From: Callaeas wilsoni
Taxonomy: Eukaryota > Chordata > Aves > Passeriformes > Callaeidae
Length of the DNA stretch: 64,000 nucleotides
Assembly (NCBI GenBank): GCA_013398955.1
Contig: VWPU01014893.1
Coordinates: 62,001 to 126,000, forward strand
Direction of reading: 5' to 3'
A program made the translations under genes and the position numbers. The notes under the pieces were generated by a model. That model searched no databases and was not told the origin of the DNA. It saw nothing but the letters and a program-made list of their open reading frames with translations. Positions 25,561 to 38,322 of the stretch are shown piece after piece (position 1 is the first letter of the stretch; every line of letters begins with the position of its first letter).

Positions 25561-28500
25561 GTGGTTATTATGATAAACATTACTGCCAAGTTTATTTTCT
25601 TGCTAGGAAAATCAAAAGAAAAAGTAAGCTTGCTTCTGGAGCCAAGAAAGGCTTTTCAATTTGCTTCTCACTTCCTATCTGGAATAGAATTGGTCATAGT
25701 ATTAACACTACTTGATAGCATATTAGTAGAACTGTTTGAAGCTTGTAGTCTCTTACAGTGAGATGATTTGTAATATTCTGATTTTAAAACCACGCAATTT
25801 ATTTTTCTTCCTAAAAATACACATCCCTATGGCAAGTGTAAAATACTGTCCAAACACACATCAGTTTGTTTTGGATTATTTTCCCATTTTAAAATCTTCC
25901 CGTTGTTACAGAGTCACACTAACATCTATGATGCCAAATACTTCGCTCAACAGAGCTACTCGTCCACAGTTTGTGAGTGCAGGACAAGGGCAGTGCCTGG
26001 ATTCTCCCAGGGATCCCATGTCTGCCAGGATCGTAAGCAGCTGAATCTCCTCATTCCATCAAATTCTTCCAGTCCAGAACTGTTTACATCCACAAATAGA
26101 TATTCTGAGACATCAGGGAGAACAGCTGAGACGGCTGCTGTAGAATCCTGAGAGCCATAGGTTATCTCCACTGCATTTTGAGTGACCGTGAGACCACATT
26201 CCCTCTCCAGGCAGTCCCCCATGCCAGTATTGCTCAAGCTGGGGCTGCAGAACCGCAGGGCTCCTGCCACCTTTTGCTGTGGAAATCAAGTACCTCAGGC
26301 AGGCAGAGTGTTGGCATTATTCAGTGTCACTGATGCTGGAGCAAATGATGACCCAGTTACTCATTCAAACCATCTGACTGTAGTTTGCTTCCTTTGTAAA
26401 GCAATCCTGATGCTATTTCACAGCTTTCTGGGAAGTAGCCAAGACATGCTGGATTATGGCCCTTGCAGCAATATGACACTAAAATGTTATCAAAAACACT
26501 TTAGTGGTTTCATGTTTTCAGACATCAGATTCTTCAGAGGAAAAATATATAATTTTCTTTGTACCACCCTTGGTTGATAAAAAAGCTCATAGAGTACTAA
26601 CAGGACGCAAAGCTAGTATGTTTGTCATGCTAAAATATATCTGAATCTTGAAATACGTTAACTAATTTACCGATTCTATGTTGATTTATTTGGATAATAT
26701 TATAGAATGCTCTAATTTTTCCTGCACTCAACATCATCTATATTTGTGTATCTTATTATTTTTAACTATGAAAATTTTCAAAGTTTTTTGTTTTTCTTAG
26801 ATCTCATGCAAGATTCTTTTAAAATAATTTGCTCTACTTCCACGCTGATGCTACAGACAGCCCCCTATAAATAAATGAGAAACTCCTTCTATGAATAATA
26901 TATTAATCCTTACTATTATCTTTATAAATCTATACCAAATCATTTGCCTGTTCAAATAGGAAAACTAACTCTTTTAGTAAAGGTTTTTATTTGTTTTCAA
27001 TCTGTGCTATTAGCAATCAGAACAAGGAAATATACTAAATTATGTTTAGATCACCTCTTACATCATCTGCTGAGTCAATAGATTATCCAGGTATGAATCC
27101 AGGCATATCAAGGTATACCCCATCCTTAGCCTGCCATAAATACATAGGATAGAATGGTGGCTAAAAATATGTGTATCCTGTCTGCAGTCTGTAAGCACAG
27201 CTTTATGGAAATACATTTCAATCTATCTTTTTTATTTTTCCATTTTAGTGGCACTAGGAATCATTCCATACAAAAGTTGTAGAAAATAAAGAACGTATTT
27301 ATATTTCAAGTGCTTTACCTTTATGCTAGTATGTACATTGGCTGGGGGACGTGAAGCAGAATTCAGCACAGATAGATCAAACACAAGCACTCTCAAGTCT
27401 CCACAGATCTTCACAGTTGTACCCAGAGCCTTCGCCACAGATCTACATTTCACAGCTCTTTGCCTCACTCTGGCCATATTGGTCCACCTTCCACCACGAT
27501 TTTTAATGCAGGTTTTGAGGGAATTTCCGTCACCATCTTATCAAGGAATTTTCTACTTTATTAATATTATTATTCTTTTAAAAGGGAATTTAATATTTCT
27601 CTCTGTCTTTGTCCCAAGCTCACAAATGAGGACATTCCTGATTCCAGTTTTGGCAGTGTCTTGAAGCCTCATTACAACTCATCAGCAGACGCTAAAAACC
27701 TCAGTCCTCTCATATGGACTTCTGGATTTGGATGAACCTTTTCAAGATCTCCAACAATGACTCCACCTTGGAAATGCAAATTCCTACAAAAGGAGCTGGT
27801 TCAAGTCTGCTTTCCTGGACCCCTACATGCAGAACACACTCAAGTGAAAATACTTCCACTATTGTCTTAATGATACTTTCTGCATTGTTCTTTCTTGCAG
27901 GTTGTTTACCTGTTTTATTGATGTAAAAGCAGAAGCTGAAAAAAATTTCACATTTTAAGTTGTGAAGTCTCAAACAAGAAACTGCATCCAGACTTTATTT
28001 CAGGAACATATTTCCATCATTTCTAGTATATATGCAAAGACCATTTAGTTGCTGTTGTGGTGGTTTGGTTTGGTTTAACCAAACTTGGTTGTTTTTCACT
28101 TTTTCTTTGGCTATTTTTAAATTATTTCATTAAAAGATCTGCTTTTATTCCACATTCATTCCTTCAGTAGGGTTAATGCTTAGATTTGATGAAAATGTGC
28201 AACTATTTTTCATGAGGAAAATTAATGAAATAAAGACTGTCCATTAAAAAAACCAAAAAAAATTGTGTTCACTCTTTCTTCGAACAGTCTTCAGTTACAT
28301 CGAAAGTTGTTGTAGAGGGGAAGGAATAAACTCTTTTTTTATGTCTGAGTTGCCATAGCAAGAACTAATGAACTTAAATTGCCAGCAAGGGAGTTAAACT
28401 GGATACAAGGAAAAATATTTTCTGACGCTAAGGCAAATTAAGCCTTAGATGGTCTAGGGAACCCATAAAATATAAGTTATTGAAAGTTTAGAGAACATAG

Positions 28501-29076
28501 TGGACAAAGTGTGGTGTGACTAATCACCCCAAGACACTACCATTCCTTCTGATTTCAGCAGAAGGAGAGCTGGTAGACAACCCCCTAATATTCCTTTCAA
28601 CTCCACTTTTTGTCATCCCATTTTTTTATATTTTTTCACATTTTAGATATCACAGTCCAAGCTTTTTTATTGACACTGCTCTGATTTTACTCACAGCTTG
28701 CCCAATATGAACTGGTTTTTTGTCTTACCCCAAAGAGATGAACCAATTTTAACGTGTATAACTCATTTATACTATACATGTAAAATACTTTAATATAGCA
28801 CTTACCTTTCTGCATGATTTTGCAGCGTAGAACCCAGCATGAGCTATTTTGGCAGCATAAAATGAAATACCTCTATTTTCCTGCCTACAAGGTAAATATC
28901 ACAACACTGATTTCATCCTTCTGAGAAATTTTCGAAGTGTGAATATTCTTTTTAAATCTGAAGTGAAGGTGAAGAAATAAATTCAGTATTATGTGTCACC
29001 ATTCAGAAAACAGTTCTACCACTTCTCAGTCTTGATAGGCCTTAGAAAATAATTTTTCTTCACCTTCTTTTATCTT
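25561..29076. other. Unique sequence, no gene seen
   Basis: Several reading frames of 80-131 codons occur on both strands between about 25.7 and 27.7 kb. The longest is forward 26182-26577. None has a recognisable motif, and they overlap one another on opposite strands. A short GGTTT array that runs into its own inverted copy lies at 28062-28084 and is discussed in the findings. Confidence 0.5.
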
Positions 29077-29195
29077 TTAGAGTACAAACTTGCTGGGACA
29101 AGAACAGTCTTACTTTGTTTACATTATACCTGACACAAAGCAACCCCATTCTGGGATTCTGTTGCCCATTTTTCCAATGCAATTCTACACGAAAG
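29077..29195 (+). mobile_element. MIR/L2-like 3' end relic
   Basis: The run TAGAGTACAAACTTGCTGGG, then ACAAGAACAGTCTTACTTTG, then TTTACATTATACCTGACACAAAG matches the general amniote MIR/L2 tail (TAGATTGTAAGCTC-GGGCAGGGACTGTCTTT, then TGTTTGTACAGCACCTAGCACAATGGGG). It is followed by CCCATTCTGGGATTCTGTTG, where the family has a GGGGTCC-TGATC block. Block order and spacing are good over about 110 bases. Confidence 0.6.
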
Positions 29196-29339
29196 AAATT
29201 AAAGCCTAATGATATAGTATCAAGCAACCTGCGATGAAATATAATCAAAATGCAGTGTGTTGCCCATATATCACATTCTCAGAATGGCAGTAAAGAATAA
29301 CTCCTCTTTCTCTCCTTTTCCTATATTTTAATGGATGCA

Positions 29340-29520
29340 GTGAGTGTGTGAAGCAGCTGTACAAGGCTTTGGGTGTTCCTGTGAAAACGGCCAGGAAAGC
29401 CCCTGCACGCTGTGCAGCGGGTGATGCTGAACAGCTGCTGCTCCGCTGGCTCGGCGCTGTGTGCCCTGCCATGCACGGGCCTGCAGACACACATTTCAGC
29501 TCTGCTGTAAGCAGAAACCT
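29340..29520. other. Small GC-richer patch
   Basis: About seven CpGs by eye fall between 29385 and 29480, together with GCTGCTG and CTGCTGCTCCGCTGGCTCGG. Frames of 75-94 codons on both strands overlap here, and none is recognisable. It is too small and weak to call a CpG island. Confidence 0.4.
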
Positions 29521-29748
29521 CTCTGACATGGAAAACCTCCATCAAAAGGAGCCTGTGAAAGCAAGTTTCCTGTAACTTTTGCTTTGCAATCTTTTAACTA
29601 ATTCATGAAAGCAGAATAGCAACAAACAGCATTGTGTCACTACTTGTTATGTCATGGAAATGCCTTCAGCACTACAAAGCACAAGAAAAGGCAATCTAAA
29701 CAAGATATGATATAGATATAATATACCGGGAAAGCTCTATAGTTCATT

Positions 29749-29803
29749 TAGGCCCTGATTCAAATATCAGAAAAGTCATAAGGGAACTTTCCATTAACTT
29801 TCC
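29749..29803 (+). repeat. Possible amniote interspersed-repeat relic
   Basis: The phrase TAGGCCCTGATTCAAATATC, followed by AAGTCATAAGGGAACTTTCC and TTAACTTTCCCC, resembles a very old amniote repeat motif (GGCCCTGATTCAGCAAAGCACTTAAG-like). I cannot name the family with certainty. The match is short and from memory. Confidence 0.3.
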
Positions 29804-30124
29804 CCAAAGATCTTTTGAAGACGTATATTTAAAGCTACATTTGTCTTTCGTTCCCAGCCAAACATAGAGTGCTGTTGGACTCTGTGAGGCAAATTATTAA
29901 TCATCTCATTTTTTTCTAAAGATGCTAAAAGTTAAATGTTAAAATTATTATATCATTATGTATCTAATTTATGACCATTGCCTCCTACAAGAAAAACTAT
30001 TTTTGCCTTCAGCACAAAAAAGCTTAAGGAATTGCCACTTGTATACCATTGCCTTAACAGCAACATAATTAATTAATGTAACTCATTAATTACTGTATCT
30101 CATTAAGAGTAATTAAAATATTGT

Positions 30125-30222
30125 GGCACAAATTTGGATCCACATTACTACATTGGATTAATGGATTAATTTCAGAGTTAATTCATCCCTTGGTGTAACT
30201 GAGATAAAAATCAAGACCACCA
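30125..30222 (+). repeat. Ancient amniote interspersed-repeat relic
   Basis: The segment GGCACAAATTTGGATCCACA, then CAGAGTTAATTCATCCCTTGG, then TGTAACTGAGATAAAAATCA follows the layout of a short, partly palindromic repeat that I recall as widespread in reptile and other amniote genomes. In that repeat an AAATTTGGCTCTCAGTTACAC-type head ends in GGTGTAACTGAGATCAGAAT. The family name is not given because I cannot recall it reliably. The tandem GGATTAATGGATTAAT sits inside it. Confidence 0.45.
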
Positions 30223-33200
30223 AGAGATAGAAGACTTTCTGAGTATTAAAAAATTCTTTCTGTTTTGTTTTTATGATTCTTTGAATTTGTGTACTGTCAT
30301 CTGCCTCTAGTTAGATGGTCTTTTTCGTCTCTCTACTCCAGTGCTGCATCATGCTAGTGGTGCACTCTTCCCTCAGAAACAAGGGTCAAGCAACTTGGGA
30401 GCAGATATTATTGTACAGTGGGCTGGTTGTTCGTTCCTCTTTGGTTTCAGTGTAAAATAAACATACATATTTAAATTTAATTAGAAGTCTTTAGGAGGAG
30501 AGTATTCAACCAGTAGGGAGTTCAAACTGAAATACAAAGTAAAAACAAATGTAAATGAAAAATTCCTAGAGATTTTAGCTGTAAATGATAGAGAAGAGAA
30601 AAAATATTTTATATCTAATTGAAGGTGGTCAGCATAATGAAACATATTAAATATAGAATAATTTTTCCTTTAGATTCCCCTGAACAGAAAAAAGTCCAAA
30701 AAAGGTTACAGCAGCATGACTATCTTTACAGACCATCTTTTCCAAAGCCAGTATTATTTTAGAGTGGAAAAATTCCATTAATAATAGTAACATTATTGTT
30801 TTAAAATAATATTAACTTTAAAACCTCTATTTGCAAGTCTAGCATTCTCAGATAATTCTCTCCGAAGAATTCCACTGACTGAAATGCAAACATTTCTCTG
30901 TGTTTCTCCTTCAACCTTTAAAATTCTGTCAAAGAAAATAATCAAATTCAGGCTATTTTATACGAAAGGAAAAACCAAATTCAAGCGTTAATTTTTTTAT
31001 ACGGTGTGCTTCACTCAAGAACCATTCCTATGTAATTTGAGGGATCTAGTTCATGTGTTGAGGTGAAAGGGAAGGGGCTGACAACCACAGCTATGACAAG
31101 ACGGAACTAAAAGAGCTGTTAACTTTCAGGTAAGATAGACTCAAGTTTTAATCTACACAGAGAATTTCTGGTCATTTACTGAAACATGGTTGAATTTATT
31201 TTCTCTATTTCATACACAGTAAGATAAGACAGTAGATTTTTCCCTTAAGTGAAAGATTTACTTAAGTAAGATTTTTTACTTCAAACTCTGGGAAGTCAAT
31301 AAAACATTGGATCCACAAACTAATAGAAGACCACAAGTGTGGATCTACAATACACTTTTTTCTTTTTATCGTCTGTCCACGTGCAGTCTTACTCTCAGGA
31401 AATAAGATGTCACTTATGGTACTTCCATCAAGACATGGACTTCTCTGCACTGACTGTAAGGAAGAGTATATAGGAAATATTTTACCTCTGAATAATTAAT
31501 GAATAGCAGGTTTGTAAGGTATTTTACCTTAGTTACACACTTATTTGCCTGCAAGGTCATCATACCCCAAACTAAAAGGGAAGTCTCTAAGGTCCAACTG
31601 CCCAAACATTAAGGTCAAAAGTTGGAGCTAAATCAAACCTTTGCAAAAATGTTTTAATTTTAAACTTCATCTTGCTAACTAAAGGGGTTGGAAACATGCA
31701 GAGGTAATTATCAGTGATTTAAAAGCTATTGGTAATGTGTTAATTTATAGCTGTGTTCTTTTGAGTGTCTCTTTACCTTCTTTGCTACACAAATAAAGTT
31801 ATTTCCCGAATTGTTCTAACCTAATTAAATATCCTATTGTGTCTCAGCCAAGCATAATTCACATCCTATTCTCAACATCAACCCTATCAAACATTACAAG
31901 GAGTATACAGAGGAAAACATTTCAGTGGAAAAAGCTGGTGGATCTCAGCTTTCTATATTCAATTATCTGATATTTTGGTGAATCTAAGGAGAGAAAGGGA
32001 AAAAAAGAGAAATTGAGAGATCACGATGTGATAGGAGGTGGTTTGATAAAGTGTGAATTAATCAAGGACAATTATGTTCAGTAAAGATTGCCATAGGTGA
32101 AAGAGAAAAGCAAAAAAATGAGGTAGCATAAGAAGAAAAAGTAAGGGATAGAGTTTAATCTTTGCCCTGGTTATTTCTTGGATCCTATATATCTGCATGT
32201 TGCTACTATCTAGGGATGTATACAGGAGATTTTATTCGTGATGCTTGAGACAGACAGGCACAGCAAAAGGGGCATACCTCCACAGAAATTGAGTGAACAA
32301 CTTCCACATCACTGCCATTTCATGTACCAGATGCCATTGCTTTTTCCTGTCTATGTGAAACTAAAATCAAGAAGTGCAACCTGTCTCCTAGCTAGTACTG
32401 GCAGCAGCCAGCATTGTGTTTATTTTTACAATCTCATCTCAAGGATATTTCCATACTCCCGATATGAGAAATAAAAAAGAACACAAAATTCTTTTCCTAG
32501 TGGTCTTCCAGGAAAGAAGGGGTTCTTTCCTGCATAGAAGCACAGTGGAACATATTGGAAAGAAGAACTAGACTGAAAAGAAAGAGATCAAGACCAAACA
32601 ATACAAACAAACAAAACAACAACAACAAAACCTATGGGGAGCTCAAGTATATTTATGTAGTTAAGAAACCTCAAAATAGTTCCCAAGGTCTCTGTTTGAT
32701 GTCCATCCTGTAAGTACCTCCTTGAAGCCCAGAGTATGTATCAGAATGGGTAACCCTGGTAATCCAACATTCATTCTACATGTCCATCTTGGCTGTCCCT
32801 CTCTCAGCTGCCCATCCTGTTCTCCTAAATATGTCTTCAAAGTCTTCAGATATCCAGGTATTTATACCCTTGGCTTAAAAAGGCACATCATCCTTTCTAC
32901 CTGCTTATCACTCCAGCTCAGCCTGCTGGGTGCTGCTGATTCTAAAGACTGAGGGCTATGAATCAGACATAACTGACTGTTTCTTTCCTCCTCCTCTCTT
33001 ACACATTAACTAAAGATGAATTAAAAAAAAAAAGGTTTCTCCTTCACTCAGTGCCATGGGGCTCAAGTTGGATCTCAGCCTTGCCAACTGTAGGTTTCTA
33101 TGCACAGGAAGACAGCAAGGATATTTTCATATGGATTTCAACCTAGTTCTTCAGATGCCCTTGTATTTTCAGGGTATTGCACAGGATATTGTGTGTCAAA

Positions 33201-35554
33201 ATTAGACTTGAGGCCTTTGCCGTGAAACTAATTTTGGAAACCTCACAGACCGAGTCATTCCTCAAAGAGGTTTGTCTGTGAGCCGTTGTACATTTTTAAG
33301 AGTTTTTTTATTTAAGTAACTGCCACTGCCTTTAGTACACTTTAGACATGTACCTGAAGAAGAAGCAGGCACTGAATGAAATTTTTAAATTATCTTTGGT
33401 TATGTAAGAACTTTCAATGATTTGGACCTTATAGCTTGGAGCAGGACTGAAATAAGGGAGGGAAAAAAACCAGAAGGAATGATGAAACACATACCCTCAG
33501 CTTAGTTCAACCTTTCTATTAGTACCACACAATCAATCAACAAAATCATATTCAAAAAGGAGAGTATCCTTCAGGCATTCAAAGAGCTAGTTTGGGGAGT
33601 ACTGGTGAGGATCCACCTTTCCAGATGGTCTCTTCACTGAGGCAGGCATGGATTCTCATGCATTCTCTTTTATATTTTTTATTTTATTTTTTATTCTGTG
33701 GGCTTGATTGTCTGGTTTGGTTTTCCCCCCACAGAATTCTTTCAAACTAGAGTAAGCTTTCCTAAAACAGTTGGTGGGAGGAAGAAGAGGCGGTAGAGAG
33801 CATAAGGCTGTCAAAATGATGTGTGGACTTAAGGAGGTAACTTAGCTTACCAGTGCAGCTAGTTCTGTAGCCAAGGGGAGAAAGCTCGAGATAAACGATC
33901 TTTTTCCTCACTGGCCTGAGGCCCTGGAAGTATGCTAGGAATGCTGTTCTCCTTCCAGAGGAGCTGATTCAGTTTCACTTGTGGCAGTTTAGTTCCCACT
34001 GTCATCACTCTCGCAGTGACAGTTGCCATAGTGAGTGAGAGAGAGCCTTGCCTGGCTTTGGGTACTAACACAAAAGGCTGCCTGTCTCCTCTGCAATTTG
34101 GCAGGAGATCCTTTAGTGTGGGATGATGTGTAGCTGTGCCCTTACTCGCTGCAGACCTCTCTGGAGCTTACTGGCACATTCCTGGAGAGAGCAAGCAAGT
34201 ACAAGCAGTGCTGACTGGCCATTTTCCTTACAGGAAAACTACCACAATATCTGCACTTGACCCACGTGTTTTACCAGCTGTTCCCTCAGCACTTCATAGG
34301 CTTTGTACCTGTCGCAAAAAGAGAAAATATTCATTCATTTGAACAAAGCATAAAATAACTCAGCTGGCCACCAAAGATCCCCTTGCACAAAACCTGACTC
34401 AGTGGTACAGAACAGCACTTGGGATGCAATTCAGTAAAAGACTGCATTGCCCTTTTTTGGGGTGATCTCATCTTCCAAAACGGAATTTAGGACACTTCAT
34501 TTTACACTATTAATCTCTCTGTACAGAAAGAAACATTTTTTTAAAAAAGCAAAATAAAAAGAAGCAGATTTAAAAAGAGGGAACACAAGTCTTCAAGCTG
34601 CCATTTAGCTCTCGCTGAGGATACAGGCTTCCCCTCTGCAGCGAGGTTAGATATACCCATCCACTCAGAGCCAGAAGGTTACTGCAAAAGATATAGTATG
34701 TATTTCTATTTCATGTAGGTGATTAGTGCTTTTCTTTTCAAAATGCCATACACTAGCCCTATAGCACAATATGGTGTTTCAGAGACTGGGCCATTCCCAC
34801 CTACCAAGGAAACCCAGTTTCTACCCCTTCCTTAGACAGAAGAGTTCAAACCTGTATTACTCCACTACCAGAGCAGAAAACCACCAAAACAGAGGCTTCT
34901 CACAGGAGGAAATTTGGTTACTTCCTTAAAAGCAAAGAACAGTCATTTACCTGTAATGCCATGGTCAAGGACAAGACGCACAGATTCCAAAATTCTGAGA
35001 TGAGCATTGAACATGGAGTGAAAAGCCGGTACTTCTTTTCCCAGTGGAAATGAAAGGGTTGGCCACCACTGCTTTTTCAGAGCCTGCATTTTAGTATGGT
35101 CTGAGAATATCTCCACACTAAGCATTTCAGAGAACTAAAGCAAAAGGATATTTTGCTTCTAGCCTCTGAAAAGACACAGATGTTAGCCCTCTGTCAGATA
35201 CTGAAACCTGATGTTGAAACATTTCTAAGTCAATTCCAAGGAAGTCAGGGTTTTTTGTTTTTGCAAATTGAAGCCATTAACATTTATCTACCTCTGAATT
35301 TGGGCAACAATTGGACAAAGATATTACTATTCGCTGAGAGGAAATGTTGGTTGAAAATATCTTGAAAGCCACTTTAACAACTTTTTTGCAAATTGAGCTT
35401 TGTCAAGTCTGTCTCATTTTGGAACACTTAACACAGGTGTTTCTGAAAATATTCTGCTTTTCTGGTTTTGTGTAGATTGCATCAAAGAAGAAAAAAATTA
35501 GAAAAAGCAGAAGAAATATACACCTTCATTTTACAAATACCTGACCTGAAATGG
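30223..35554. other. Unique A+T-rich sequence, no gene seen
   Basis: Only short reading frames were seen, at most 78 codons (32238-32474). Simple-sequence bits include an A-run at 33023-33034, AACAAC units near 32606-32630, and T-rich 33660-33695. No repeat family was recognised. Confidence 0.6.
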
Positions 35555-35760
35555 AACAAAAGAATGGCCTCATGCTTAAGGCATTGAACAGTTATTCAGG
35601 AATGACCCGGAGCAAGTCATTTAATCTGTCTTTACCCTGTTTCCATAGCGAAGGTCTCTTTTGCTTCCCCAGCAATTTAAGCAGTAAGCTTTTCATGAGA
35701 GACTTTGTTTTACTTTGTGCATTTGCATCTGCATTACATGAGAGAGCTTCTTTCTGCAAA
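35555..35760 (+). mobile_element. MIR-like element, nearly full layout
   Basis: From left to right there is CTTAAGGCATTGAACAG (tRNA-like head), TTATTCAGGAATGACC, then GAGCAAGTCATTTAATCTGT and CCTGTTTCC. That is the MIR core, where typical copies read GGGCAAGTCACTTAATCTCT then CAGTTTCC. After this comes AGCAGTAAGCTTTTCATGAG with ACTTTGTTTTACTTTGTGCA, matching the amniote MIR/L2 tail. It has both head and tail, so it is the most complete MIR-like copy in the window. The middle appears to have a small deletion. Confidence 0.6.
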
Positions 35761-37339
35761 AGCTTCTAAGCACCACTTTGTTATAAAGATAGATATATGG
35801 AATATAAACATAAAGTAAACTTGGCAATTTTTATGATCATTTCTGAGGACAACACTTTAGATTTTGGTAAAACAGGTTTTCCTCGGAATATATTTTTGAA
35901 GATGTTGCTTTAGTTATATAAATCGAATATTGCAGAATACAGTTTTATTTGCACATATCTCAGTTTTCTCCAGTATTAAATGAACACTGCATAATCTGGA
36001 AAGATGATCTAATGCCATCCTCGCTTGGTGACAGTTTATCATGGGCTATATTCCCTGAAAGCATCATTATTGGAGATGTTATTATTACTTCTATAGAAAT
36101 TACATTATCTCCAAGAAGGAGCTATACATTTAAAATGAAATCAGAGCCCCCTTATCTTCAGTGATATTTATGTTATAAATTATCTCAGGGACCCAAATTA
36201 GAATGTCAAAGGAATTTGGCAGTAGAAAACAAAGGAAGTACATGAACCTCCTTAGGACAAATCTGATACCTCATTCTTGCACGTCAGGTAGGCACTGCCC
36301 TTTCCACATAACAGTCAAACCCCTCAGCTGGTCCAAGCCAACCTCACTCTGCCAGTGGAGCCCTGGCCATTTACCCCAGCCGAGGATCTGGCTCACATGC
36401 AATCTATTGCAAGCTGCCCTGCCCCAGACTATGCAGCACTAGGTCTTCATTCAGGGATTCCTATGGCAGTCATGGTCACACTCATAGAAATGTGGCAATT
36501 AGGATTTTTACGCATGGAAATAAAATTTTGTTTTTTTCATTTAAGTCAATAACCTGTAAATGGACACTTCAGAAGCTTCACGGCTTAGTATAAAGAGCCG
36601 AAATAAGGTAAATGGGCAGAAAGGTCAAAACCCACTTTCTTCAACATTATTATTTCTGACTGTATTAAAATAAACTCCACTGTGTACCAGGTCTGCTGCC
36701 AGTGTATCACTTGGCAGGAACTGCTCTGAATATTTTATCAACAAAATCAAGTCTCAAATAAAAAAATTATGTCACATGCAAATGACATTAAAACCGGTGA
36801 CATTCCTATTTCCACATTGTTTTATGCTGAGTCAACTCTGAACCCAAGATTTTCAACCTGAAAACACTCCAAGAAAGTCTTCATTTGGAGAAATATCAGG
36901 ATGCGGCCTTTTGCTCAGTAGTCTAAAGGTCAATGCCTTTGCCACAAAGGTGGGACATTTGACATCCATGTCCTCTTCAACTTGAGTGGGTTTGAAGTTC
37001 TTAGGTGAGTCCTACCACCAGCTGCCTAGGCAGTTCCCTGGACAGAAGTGTTCTCCTTACCCTCCAGTTGAAGTAGGGCCACTCCGTACACCCTTGGAAG
37101 AAAGATCACTTGAATGCAGGAAGTAGAAAAAGAAGATGTCCCTCTGTCTCAAAATTAAGCATATTCTTCACCTCTGATTGTAATGCTCATTATGGAGTCA
37201 AAAGAAAGGGGATTGCCAGGAGCAAATGTCTAGGAATGAAAATTCCCATTGTGAAGGGGAAAACAAAATTCAAAGTTGTGAGCAGAGAAGTCCAAGTAAC
37301 TGGAATCCCCTTTCATAATAGAAAGATCCCAATGGAATT
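35761..37339. other. Unique sequence with one possible tRNA-SINE head
   Basis: No gene was recognised. At about 36915-36985 the phrase TCAGTAGTCTAAAGGTCAAT, followed by GGGACATTTGACATCCATG, vaguely resembles the head of a tRNA-derived SINE (TAGTGGTTA, then a B-box-like segment). It is too degenerate to call separately. Reading frames near 36200-36550 carry no recognisable motif. Confidence 0.5.
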
Positions 37340-37790
37340 TGGAGCCCTGTAGGAGGATTTCATAGCATGCAACTGTACCGGGCAGCAGAAGGCAGTGATA
37401 TCTGGAGCATGGAGTGCAGTTCTGGTTCCTCAGGTGCAAAACAGGTAAATTAAATAGGTAAAAGACAGAAAGAAGCCTATCAAGGTGGAAAATTAGAATA
37501 CCTTCCTCTGGCTGATTTGGAAAAAAAAAGCATAAGATTGTTTTTTCTATAAACATGTCAATAAAGTTAGTACCAGGAGGAGAAAAAAGGGATTTTAAGA
37601 TAATGGTGTTGGCACAGGAACAAATGGATATAAACTTGCTGTATATAAACATCAAAGCCGTGAGGTTCTGGAACAGATATCCAGTAGCAGTGATAGAGAC
37701 AACTCCCCCAAATCAAAACAACAACAACAAAATTAGTTTTTAAAAGGACTTTGATGATTTCATAAAAGAATTGCACACGATAGCTGACAC
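37340..37790 (+). mobile_element. Ancient CR1 LINE fragment, forward strand (3' region)
   Basis: Blocks in CR1 order are CTGGAGCATGGAGTGCAGTTCTGG (37402-37425, the conserved VTGAQF/W-like stretch before the 3' end), then AGGTTCTGGAACAGATATCC (37664-37683, the usual CATTGGAACAG-TTACC block). TTTTTAAAAGGACTTTGATGATTTC (37736-37760, the TTTTTAAA-TTGGATG block) comes last. Between them the sequence has drifted strongly. It is comparable in age to the 15.5-kb copy but in the opposite orientation. The edges are approximate, and a terminal octamer repeat is not visible. Confidence 0.6.
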
Positions 37791-38212
37791 AGGTAGCAGT
37801 GCATGGATTTCTGTGATCCAAGAGGTCACTTTCCATCTTGCATTACTCTGAATTTAGAAGTTGTTACCAAAATAAACACCTTAAGGTAATTTGAGTACTT
37901 AAACGAATTGGTAGATTCTGTTCCACTATCTAAGACCGGTCATTAGCACAATGATTATCTTTTATCTGTATTTAAAAGGAAGTGGTTTTCCATTTCCCAC
38001 TGTTAATCTTTCCTCACCGCCTGTATTAATTATTAATGTCTGTGTTTTAATTCTTTTTTCAGTCATCTTAAATGTGTTCAATGCCAGTTTGGTTTGCCCA
38101 AGGGACACTGAGAGATGGATGAATCAGCTCCTATTATTTCAGCTAGAAACAATGTTCTGTAACAGATTTGTATTTTGAGTTGATCAAGTTCATGGACCTC
38201 AACTTGCACCAA
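37791..38212. other. Unique A+T-rich sequence
   Basis: No coding region or repeat was recognised. Confidence 0.5.
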
Positions 38213-38322
38213 CAAAAAGAAACCAAGCAAAAAAATAACCAACCAACCAACCAACCAAAAAAACAAACAAACAAAAAAAACACCCAAAAAACCCCCAAAC
38301 AAACCACCCCAACCCAAAAAAT
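38213..38322 (+). repeat. A/C-rich low-complexity tract with (AACC)5
   Basis: AACC is repeated five times at 38237-38256, flanked by AAAC and poly(A)/CCCC runs. The complementary strand is GGTT/GGGTTTT-rich. Reverse-frame reading gives a Gly/Phe/Leu-rich peptide (38078-38317) that is only simple sequence. Confidence 0.93.

Noticed and set aside
25420..25761. Hydrophobic, membrane-protein-like forward frame
   Set aside because: The hydrophobicity comes from T-rich simple sequence that encodes Phe, Leu and Val.
33392..33414. TCTTTGGTTAT, like the start of miR-9
   Set aside because: Only the first 11 bases agree and no hairpin surrounds it.
38078..38317. Gly/Phe/Leu-rich reverse frame
   Set aside because: It is the complement of the AACC/AAAC low-complexity tract.
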